Origin: an uncultured Monoglobus sp.
GTDB lineage: Bacteria; Bacillota; Clostridia; Monoglobales; Monoglobaceae
DNA: 55,175 nt
Direction of reading: 5' to 3'
Assembly (NCBI GenBank): GCA_947625055.1
Contig: CANQMT010000018.1
Span: 1 to 55,175 of the forward strand
Shown piece after piece: positions 1 through 7,200 of this stretch. Position 1 is the first letter of the stretch; each line of letters begins with the position of its first letter. The notes beneath the pieces are model-generated. The model saw nothing but the letters and a program-made list of their open reading frames with translations, was not told the origin of the DNA and made no database searches. The position numbers were made by a program, and so were the translations under genes.

Positions 1-77
1 TAATAACCGACCTCGTAAGTGTCTCGGTTGGAAATCGCCTAAAGAAATTTATGTTGCACTTGCTTGACATTCTGCCG

Positions 78-132
78 CGGCTCGCGCAACCGGGCGGGCA
101 AATTAATTTTTGAAAAACGGAGTTTTTCTACA
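78..132 (+). repeat. Dispersed repeat family B, copy 1
   Basis: About 55 bp almost identical to 1994-2047. It begins CGGCTCGCGCAACCGGGCGG and ends with a small hairpin, GAAAAAC-GGA-GTTTTTC, then TACAC. A related hairpin in reverse orientation lies at about 30523-30547. Bases 1-77 hold nothing recognisable. Confidence 0.75.
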
Positions 133-138
133 CACCGG

Positions 139-163
139 GATCCCCTGAACGGGGATCTTTTAT
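139..163 (+). terminator. Rho-independent terminator of an upstream gene
   Basis: GATCCCC-TGAAC-GGGGATC hairpin followed by TTTTATT. It would end a plus-strand transcript entering from the left of the window. Confidence 0.6.
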
Positions 164-274
164 TAAACGCGGATATTCGCCGGGCTGTTGCGAACATTTT
201 TGATAGATTTTCAAATTTTTCACGTATTAATACATAGAAGCGCTTCAAAAAGTTCAAAAAAGGATGGTGATCAA

Positions 275-841
275 ATGGATACGGACGAAAAGCTCGCCGC
301 GGGACTCGCCGCGAAAGACGAAAAGGCTCTTGAGGTCCTTATCGAAAGGTACGGCGGCCTCATCAAGGCGATAGCCGCAAGGCACCTGAGCCGCATGCCG
401 AGCCATATCGGCGAGTGCGTGAACGACATACTCTTTTCAGTCTGGAGCAACATAGATAGGTTTGACCCGGGCAAAAACTCGCTGAAAAACTGGATCGGCG
501 CGGTCAGCAAATACAAATGCATAGATTACAAGCGGAAATACTTTAAGGAGCTTTACTCGGAGGAGCTTTCTCCGGAGGAGCTCTCTCCGGACGCCGCCGC
601 GGAAGGCGGAGCCGAGGACGCCCTTATCCGAAAAGAAACGATGACGGAAATAATGTCGCTTTTAAACTGTCTGAAGCCGCGGGACCGAAGGCTGTTTTAC
701 CGACGCTATATCCTTTCGGAGTCGGTCCGCGAGATAGCCGAAAAAAGCGGCGAGGATCCCGACGCCTTATATAATCGGCTTTCAAGAGGCAGAAAGAGGC
801 TCAGACATCATCTTTTAAGGAGTGATATTTATGAAAAATGA
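275..841 (+). CDS. Sigma-70 family RNA polymerase sigma factor (ECF-like)
   Basis: 188 residues. Region 2 lies at about residues 10-90 (VLIERYGGLIKAIAARHLS, then DILFSVWSNIDRFDPGK and WIGAVSKYKCIDYKRKY). Region 4 lies at about 125-185 (LKPRDRRLFYRRYILSESVREIA, then DALYNRLSRGRKRLRHHL). The size and two-domain layout fit ECF-type factors that direct RNA polymerase to a small regulon. The ATG at 275 is preferred over an in-frame start at 188 because AAGGATGGTGATC precedes it and the upstream residues match nothing in the family. The ORF overlaps the next gene by 11 bp, so the two are translationally coupled and the second gene is probably its anti-sigma factor. The signal it senses cannot be read from the sequence. 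Confidence 0.88.
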   Translation: MDTDEKLAAGLAAKDEKALEVLIERYGGLIKAIAARHLSRMPSHIGECVNDILFSVWSNIDRFDPGKNSLKNWIGAVSKYKCIDYKRKYFKELYSEELSPEELSPDAAAEGGAEDALIRKETMTEIMSLLNCLKPRDRRLFYRRYILSESVREIAEKSGEDPDALYNRLSRGRKRLRHHLLRSDIYEK

Positions 842-1751
842 ATTTGATTATTTAAACGACGCGGCGGTTGACCTCGACGAATACGAGCCCGCCGAGCTTA
901 CCGAGGAGGAGCGTTTGATCATGAAAGAAAAAATACTTGAAAAATCCAAAAAGAGACCGCACGCGAAACGGTATATCGCAATAGCCGCGGCAGTCGCGCT
1001 GGCAGCCGCGATATCCGTTCCGGCGTTTGCCGGCAACGGCTTTGTCGAGAAAATAGTAAAATACGTCTCCCTCGGCCACAACGTTATCATCGAGACCGAC
1101 GACAGCGGCGCCGTATTCACGCTTCCCGAAGCGTTAAACGGCAGAGTGTTTGACAAGGACGGGAACCGCGTCACCGAGATCGAGGGCGGCCTTGACGCGG
1201 AAGACATTGAACTGTACGACGAGAACGGCGTAAAATATGACGCCGAACGCTGGATCGAGCTGATGTATGAGACGGGTGTGGTCGACAAAGGCAAGGCGGA
1301 CGTCTCGGCAGGCTCCGTTTACAGCGGCAAACTCATTCCCGACGAGGGCGAAGGCGTGAAGGTTTACACGACCGCCGAGGAGTTTAACGCGTTTAAAGAA
1401 AAGCTGAACTTTAAGCTTTTGGAGCCCGAATACCTTCCCGAGGGCTACTCCTTCCTCTACGCCGAGGGGTTCGCCGACGGTGACGGCAATATTTCGGGGG
1501 ACTATGCGGTGATCGGATATTCAAACGGCAAAAACGTTTTCACGATCCACGAGAGGATCATCACTGACGAAACGAAATTTACCGCAAGCTTTGACGAGCC
1601 CGTCACAGAGACAAAGATCCACGGCTGCACCGCCGCGGTCAGCGAGCACTCGGCTGACTGGGAGGAAAACGGAATTTCCGTAAGCATACTCTCGGGGAAC
1701 AGTTCCGTTACGGGCGGCGAGCTGGTAAAGGTCGCCGAAAGTGTGAAATAA
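831..1751 (+). CDS. Membrane-anchored anti-sigma-like protein, DUF4367-type C-terminus
   Basis: 306 residues. An acidic N-terminal cytoplasmic segment of about 47 residues is followed by one transmembrane helix (about 48-67, RYIAIAAAVALAAAISVPAF) and an extracytoplasmic region. That region contains LLEPEYLPEGYSF and a YSNGKNVFTIHE stretch, which resemble the DUF4367 domain found in anti-sigma and sporulation-associated proteins. The start at 831 has AAGGAG 8 bases upstream and lies inside the end of the sigma gene. Position and topology suggest that it holds the sigma factor at the membrane. The N-terminus has no obvious zinc-binding ZAS motif, so the mode of binding is inferred from context only. 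Confidence 0.75.
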   Translation: MKNEFDYLNDAAVDLDEYEPAELTEEERLIMKEKILEKSKKRPHAKRYIAIAAAVALAAAISVPAFAGNGFVEKIVKYVSLGHNVIIETDDSGAVFTLPEALNGRVFDKDGNRVTEIEGGLDAEDIELYDENGVKYDAERWIELMYETGVVDKGKADVSAGSVYSGKLIPDEGEGVKVYTTAEEFNAFKEKLNFKLLEPEYLPEGYSFLYAEGFADGDGNISGDYAVIGYSNGKNVFTIHERIITDETKFTASFDEPVTETKIHGCTAAVSEHSADWEENGISVSILSGNSSVTGGELVKVAESVK

Positions 1752-1765
1752 AATAAGTTTTTTCG

Positions 1766-1784
1766 GGGCGGATAATATCCGCCC
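1766..1784. repeat. Palindromic repeat family E (GGGCGGATAATATCCGCCC)
   Basis: Perfect 9-bp arms around one central base. It lies just after the anti-sigma gene. The same palindrome is at 2055, 27995, 28361 and 47240, with variants at 28075 and 33571. Confidence 0.85.
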
Positions 1785-1811
1785 CCGGACTGTCGAAAAA
1801 GTGTTAAAGCT

Positions 1812-1897
1812 GCGAGCTAAAAATAGCCTTGATATGATCGCCGGACCCGGTTCCGTCATGCCCCGCCCGGACGGCAGAGAAACTATTTTTAGCTCGC
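1812..1897 (+). repeat. 86-bp hairpin repeat family A, copy 1
   Basis: Left arm GCGAGCTAAAAATAG and right arm CTATTTTTAGCTCGC form a perfect 15-bp inverted repeat. Between them is a conserved core containing GATCGCCGGACC, GGTTCCGTCATGCC and GCCCGGACGGCA. Other copies are at 11712, 28232 (reverse) and 35433. This one lies 3' of the anti-sigma gene in the same orientation. Confidence 0.85.
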
Positions 1898-1993
1898 CAG
1901 ACCGCATATTTCGCAGTGATGAGCAAAAGGCGCATGCGGCTTTTGTGATAAGCGAAGAAATTTGTGACGCAACAAAAGCGCGAGGGGCGGAGG

Positions 1994-2047
1994 CGGCTCG
2001 CGCAACCGGGCGGGCGAATAATTTTTGAAAAACGGAGTTTTTCTACA
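1994..2047 (+). repeat. Dispersed repeat family B, copy 2
   Basis: Near-identical to 78-132, ending in the GAAAAAC-GGA-GTTTTTC hairpin and TACAC. Together with the family A and E copies it fills most of the 1752-2099 gap; no gene is seen there. Confidence 0.75.
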
Positions 2048-2054
2048 CGCAGCA

Positions 2055-2073
2055 GGGCGGATAATATCCGCCC
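2055..2073. repeat. Palindromic repeat family E
   Basis: Perfect GGGCGGATA-A-TATCCGCCC palindrome directly after the family B copy. Confidence 0.85.
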
Positions 2074-2099
2074 TGAAACGCGCTATCAGTATTTCTAAT

Positions 2100-2128
2100 T
2101 TGACTTTGCCGCGTGTATGTATTATAAT
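2100..2128 (+). promoter_or_regulatory. Sigma-A promoter for the aldo/keto reductase gene
   Basis: TTGACT, 17-bp spacer, TATAAT, 46 bp before the start codon at 2175. Confidence 0.75.
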
Positions 2129-2174
2129 AAAGTCATTACAGATCGGTTAAATTTATGACGGAAGGAGAATACAT

Positions 2175-3293
2175 ATGGCAAACTTTTACGACGGTATCGG
2201 GAAACTCGGCTTCGGCCTCATGCGGCTCCCGATGATCGACAAAAAGATCGACGTTGAGCAGACCAAGGTCATGGTCGATAAGTTTATGGACGCTGGCTTT
2301 AATTATTTTGACACCGCATGGGCCTACGGCGAGAGCGAGAGCGCGATAAGGCAGGCGCTGGTTGACCGCTATCCGCGCGAGAGCTACAAGCTGGCCACCA
2401 AAATGGCGGCGTGGATCAACTGCAAGACACGCGAGGATGCGATCGCGCAGTTTGAGAACTCGCTCAAGGTCACGGGCGCGGGATATTTTGATTTTTACCT
2501 GCTGCACAACCTGGGCGAGCACCGAACCAAATTCTTTGACGATTTTGACATGTGGGATTTTATCGCGGAGAAAAAGGCCGAGGGCCTTATAAAGCACGCG
2601 GGCTTTTCGTTCCACTCCACACCCGAGGAGCTTGAAGATATCCTGAGCAGTCATCCCGAAATGGAGTTCGTTCAGCTCCAGATCAACTACGCCGACTGGG
2701 ACGATCCAGCCGTTCAGTCGCGCGGCTGCTATGAGACGGCGAGAGCGCACAATATCCCCGTGATAATCATGGAGCCCGTGAAGGGCGGACTGCTTGCGAA
2801 CCCGCCCGAGGCGGTAAAGGGAATATTTAACGCCTGCGATCCCGGCATGTCGTGCGCGTCGTGGGCCGTTCGGTTCGCGGCTGACCTTGACGGGGTCATC
2901 ACTGTGCTTTCGGGCATGAGCAGCGTTGAGCAAATGGATGACAATCTTTCATACATGAAGGACTTTAAGGGTCTGAGCGACACGCAGCGCGCGGCGCTTG
3001 AAAAAGCCCGCTCGGAAATGGCGAAGATCCCGATAATCCCGTGCACCGTCTGCAACTACTGCGCGAAGGTGTGTCCGAAAAACATAGGGATCTCAGGCAC
3101 GTTCACCGCGATGAACATGCTGACCCTTTACGGAGACAAGGCGACCGCGCGGCACCAGCTCGGCTGGCTGGTCGACGGCCACGGAAAATCCCGCGCCGCC
3201 GAGTGCATAAAATGCGGCAAATGCGAGGAAGCGTGTCCGCAGCACATAAAGATCCGCGCCGAGCTTGACAGAGCCTCCGCGGCGATGAAATAG
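2175..3293 (+). CDS. Aldo/keto reductase with C-terminal 4Fe-4S ferredoxin domain
   Basis: 372 residues. The N-terminal TIM-barrel oxidoreductase carries the family tetrad D46, Y51 (DTAWAYG), K76 (LATKM) and H111 (FYLLHN). The C-terminus adds two cluster motifs, CTVCNYCAKVCP and CIKCGKCEEACP (each CX2CX2CX3CP), expected to bind two 4Fe-4S clusters. Such clostridial proteins are predicted cytoplasmic NAD(P)H- or ferredoxin-linked reductases; the substrate is unknown. GAAGGAGAATACAT precedes the start. A hairpin terminator follows and separates the gene from the convergent AraC-type regulator. A second protein of the same architecture lies beyond the GH3 gene, so both may act on sugars or sugar-derived aldehydes, but this rests on context only. 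Confidence 0.9.
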   Translation: MANFYDGIGKLGFGLMRLPMIDKKIDVEQTKVMVDKFMDAGFNYFDTAWAYGESESAIRQALVDRYPRESYKLATKMAAWINCKTREDAIAQFENSLKVTGAGYFDFYLLHNLGEHRTKFFDDFDMWDFIAEKKAEGLIKHAGFSFHSTPEELEDILSSHPEMEFVQLQINYADWDDPAVQSRGCYETARAHNIPVIIMEPVKGGLLANPPEAVKGIFNACDPGMSCASWAVRFAADLDGVITVLSGMSSVEQMDDNLSYMKDFKGLSDTQRAALEKARSEMAKIPIIPCTVCNYCAKVCPKNIGISGTFTAMNMLTLYGDKATARHQLGWLVDGHGKSRAAECIKCGKCEEACPQHIKIRAELDRASAAMK

Positions 3294-3296
3294 TAA

Positions 3297-3333
3297 AAAC
3301 CCGCGGCGGATCAATATCCGCTGCGGGTTTAAA
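3297..3333. terminator. Bidirectional terminator between reductase and araC-type gene
   Basis: AAACCCGC...GCGGGTTT outer stem with an inner GCGGA/TCCGC stem, flanked by A-rich and T-rich sides, between two convergent genes. Confidence 0.7.
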
Positions 3334-3334
3334 T

Positions 3335-4135
3335 TTATGTCATGTTCCCCTTATAAAACTCGTTGATGTTGTTTTTGTATTCCCTCGGCGTCATGCCGTA
3401 TATCTGCTTAAAGGCGCGGTTGAATGTGCGCTGGCTCGAAAATCCCGCGCTGAGACAGATGTTCGTTATGCTGTCGTCGGTGGTGCGGATAAGCCCCGCG
3501 GCGTACTCGGTCCTGACCAGCGCCAGATAGTTCCTGAAATTTATTCTTATCCTGTTTGAAAACACGTGCGAAATATAGTATTTACTCACGTTAAACTCCT
3601 CGGCAAGAACGTCGAGCGAAATATCCTGCTTGAAGTTCATGGATATGTAGCGTATCATTTTCTCGGCGAGGCTCTCGACCGGCATATGTTTGTCTTTATT
3701 TATCTTGATTTTTTTAAGCAGCTTTGATATAATGACTATTGACCAGCCGAGTCTTTCAGAAAACGACGGACAATCGGCGATCTGAGCGAAGGCGTAGGCC
3801 GCCGCTTCGTCGATATCCTCTATTACCGGCGAGGAAGGTCTTGAGTTTGAAATATCGGGGAAAACGCCGCCGAAAATCTTCGGATGGCATATTACCAGAA
3901 CGCCGTCCGCGGGTCGGACGTCGTTGCGGTAATAATGGTGTACTATATCGGGAAAGACGATAGCCGCCTGTCCCGCCTTGACCTCGTAGGTCAGGCCGTC
4001 GATATTGATATGCTGGCCGCCCTCAAACACATAGAGGATCTCGATATGCTTGTGAAGGTGGGCGTGAAAGCGTATCTCGCGATAGTTATGGATAACATTT
4101 ATATCCGACGGCTGGATCTCGTAAAAAGGAACCAT
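3335..4135 (-). CDS. AraC family transcriptional regulator
   Basis: 266 residues. The N-terminal cupin-like sensor domain (about 1-130) has HAHLHKHIEILYVFEGG and VFPDIVHHY. The C-terminal double helix-turn-helix DNA-binding domain (about 160-262) has LDVLAEEFNVSKYYISHVF and AGFSSQRTFNRAFKQIYGMTPREY, a typical AraC/XylS signature. The ATG at 4135 is preferred over one 24 bp upstream because GGAGGGA sits 7 bases before it. It is transcribed divergently from the GH3 gene, so it probably controls that gene in response to a sugar, as many clostridial AraC regulators do. The ligand is not deducible. Confidence 0.9.
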   Translation of the reverse strand: MVPFYEIQPSDINVIHNYREIRFHAHLHKHIEILYVFEGGQHINIDGLTYEVKAGQAAIVFPDIVHHYYRNDVRPADGVLVICHPKIFGGVFPDISNSRPSSPVIEDIDEAAAYAFAQIADCPSFSERLGWSIVIISKLLKKIKINKDKHMPVESLAEKMIRYISMNFKQDISLDVLAEEFNVSKYYISHVFSNRIRINFRNYLALVRTEYAAGLIRTTDDSITNICLSAGFSSQRTFNRAFKQIYGMTPREYKNNINEFYKGNMT

Positions 4136-4192
4136 AATATCCCTCCGCGCCATATGCAATTTTTGTCTTGTTTTGTTATATGGCCGACTTTT

Positions 4193-4221
4193 ATTATAAC
4201 GTATTATCTGCTAAAATACAA
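4193..4221 (-). promoter_or_regulatory. Promoter for the AraC-type gene
   Basis: TTGTAT, 17-bp spacer, TATAAT on the minus strand. It lies in the 129-bp divergent intergenic region that must also hold the GH3 promoter, for which no clear boxes are seen. Confidence 0.55.
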
Positions 4222-4264
4222 GTATATTTTTTAATGTAATTTTAACCGAAAGGCGGACAACAAA

Positions 4265-7200
4265 ATGGAGCGCACAGAAAAAAGCAAAATACCCGCGTAT
4301 CTTGACGAGAGCCTGAGCTTTGAGGAACGGGCGGCGGATCTGGTCTCACGCATGACCCTTGAGGAAAAGGCGGCGCAGCTTAAAAACGAGGCCGCGGCGG
4401 TCCCGCGCCTCGGCGTGAGGGCCTATAACTATTGGCGCGAGGCTCTGCACGGCGTGGCGAGGCAGGGCAAGGCGACCAGCTTTCCCACAAGCCTCTCAAT
4501 GGCGAACACCTGGAACGCGGAGCTCGTCCGCAGGGCGGCGGAGATAACCGCCGAGGAAGCCCGCGGCAAAAACCCGATCACGAATCTGTCATACTGGAGC
4601 CCCACGGTCAACATGGCGCGCGACCCGCGCTGGGGCCGGAACGAGGAGACCTACGGCGAGGATCCGTATCTGAGCGGGCGCATGGGCTCGGAGTTCGTCA
4701 AGGGAATGCAGGGCGGCGACGAGCGTTACATAAAGACGATAGCGACCGTGAAGCACTTTGTCGCCAACAATGTCGAGAAGGAGCGCCGCATGGGCACCTC
4801 GGTCATGAGCGAGCGGACCCTGCGCGACTATTACGGACGCGTTTTCCAGAACATCGTTGAGGAGGCGAAGCCCGCCTCGGCCATGAGCTCCTATAACGCG
4901 ACAACGGTCATAAGGAACGGCAAGACGCTCTATGACTATGTTCCGGCCACCGCCAATCCGTATATATTAAAAGATCTGCTCCGCAGGAACTGGGGCTTTA
5001 CCGGCTATGTGACCGGCGACTGCGGCGCGTTCGGCGACCTCAACAACACCGCGGCCTACAAGACCGTGCTGTTCCCGAACGAAAGCATCGAGGACGTTCC
5101 CCAGTCCGCCACGATAACCAAGGGCTTTTTAAACGGAGCCGACACCGACTGCGGCTATTCCGCCTCGGCGGGTAGCGTGCTCGACGCGGTGAGGCGCGGA
5201 TATATCACGGAGGATCAGATAAACATCAACGTTTACAATCTGTTCCTGCAAAGAATGAGAACCGGGGAGTTTGACAAAAACCCCGAATACCGCGGCGTGA
5301 CCGCGGACGTTTTGGAAACGCCCGAGCACATCGCGGCTGCCGAGGAAGCGGCTGAACAGTCCTGGGTGCTGCTTAAAAACGACGGGATCCTCCCTCTTAA
5401 AAAAGACATAAAGCGCGTCGCCCTTGTCGGCACCCTCGCTGACGAGGTCGTGCTGGGCGACTATTCGGGCTCGCCCGAGCGCATGGTCACACCCTACGAG
5501 GGGATCGCCGCGGAGCTTAAAAAGACCCACGGCGCGAAGCTTGAGTTCCTCGGCGGCATGACCGACAGCACTCGGCTGCTCGATCTGAAAAGCCTTGAGC
5601 TTGAGCTGCGTGACGGCGGCGCGAGAAAGATTGACCTGAGCGGCTGCGAGGTTTCGGGCGCCGAAATGAAGGACGGCTGCGTCCTCGGCGTGACCCGAAA
5701 GACCTCGGTCAAAATAAGCGGCGTTGACTTCGGCGGCGCCGTCTCGGTGAGCGCCGACACCGAAACCGCGGCGGGCGGAAAGATCAAGCTGTATTACGGC
5801 TTCGGCGGCCCGCAGGTGGCCGAGCTCAAACGTGACGGCGCGGAAAAGCACTCGGGCGCGTACACCGGCGAGGCGGGCGGCTATTGCGGAACCGCCGATC
5901 TTTACATCGAATTCGAGGCCGAGACAGCCGAATTTTCGATCGACAAATTCAAGGCCGAGCTCGACGCGGCGGACGTGATAATCGCCTACGCGGGCACCAC
6001 CCTTTCGGACTCGGCGGAGTTCAACGACAGAAGCGGCATCGCCCTGCCCGAGAGCCAGTCTCACGCGGCCTCATTAACCGCCGCGTATCCCGAAAAAACC
6101 GTGCTGGCGCTGCAGACCGTCGGCCAGATCGACGTCGCCCCTCTCGAAAGCGGAGCCAAGGCTATCCTGTGGACGTCATACAACGGCCAGACGCAGGGAA
6201 CAGCGCTCGGAAAGATCCTCACGGGCGCCGCGAACCCCTCGGGCAAGCTGACAACCACATGGTACGCGGCGGCCGACCTTGAAAAGATGCCGGTCGGCAC
6301 AGAGGGAGTTCTGGGCGACGACGGCATAACGCGCTATTACAACAACTATGAAATAAGGCCGGACAAAAACAACGATTTTCCCGGCAGAACATATCAGTAC
6401 TACACAAACGAACCGGTCTATCCGTTCGGGTTCGGATTGAGCTACACCGAGTTTGAGTACGGCGGTCTGCGCATATCATCCGACAGCGTGACCGCCGCGG
6501 ATGAGCTCACCGCGCTTGTTGACGTGACAAACGTCGGCGGCGTTTACGGCATGGAGGCTGTCCAGTTCTATATCGAATATCCCGAAGGCCGCGGGCTGCC
6601 GAAAATTCAGCTCAAGGGCTTTGACAAGCTCGCGCTCGGACCCGGAGAGACCAAAACCGCGAAGGCGGTGATAAAGATCTCGGAGCTGAGATTTTTTGAC
6701 GAAGAGACGCAGAAGTCCTATGTCCCGATCGGAGACTATAAGATATACGCGGCGAAAAACTCGGCTGATAAGTCGCTTTTCGCCGAATTTTCGGTGACAG
6801 AGGGGATCGAGCCGCGGCTTAAAACCGTGGCGGCCCTGCCCGGCGGAATAATCACGCGCGGCCTTGTGGGTGACGGGGTCGAGCCGACGACAGTCTTTAA
6901 CCTCAATCTTTCGGCTGCGCTGACCGACGAGAGCTTTCTTGAGCTTGACGGCTCGAACACCGAGTATAAAAGCGCGGACGAGAGCGTCGCGCGGGTCGCC
7001 GCGGACGGCACTGTCCTTCCCGGGATCCGGGAAGGAGTGACGCTTATCACCGCCTCGGTCACTTTCGGGGGCGAAACGAAGTCGGCGCGCGTTCCCGTGG
7101 TGAACATGCCCGAATTCAAGGCCTCGGCAGCCGACAAGGCGGACGCCGCCGCGCGGCTCAGAGCGGCGCGGAACGGACTGCCCGACAGGGCGTATTCGGA

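Noticed and set aside
4265..4290. A missed signal peptide extending the GH3 protein upstream
   Set aside because: An in-frame TAA lies about 27 bp before the ATG and the ribosome binding site is correctly spaced.
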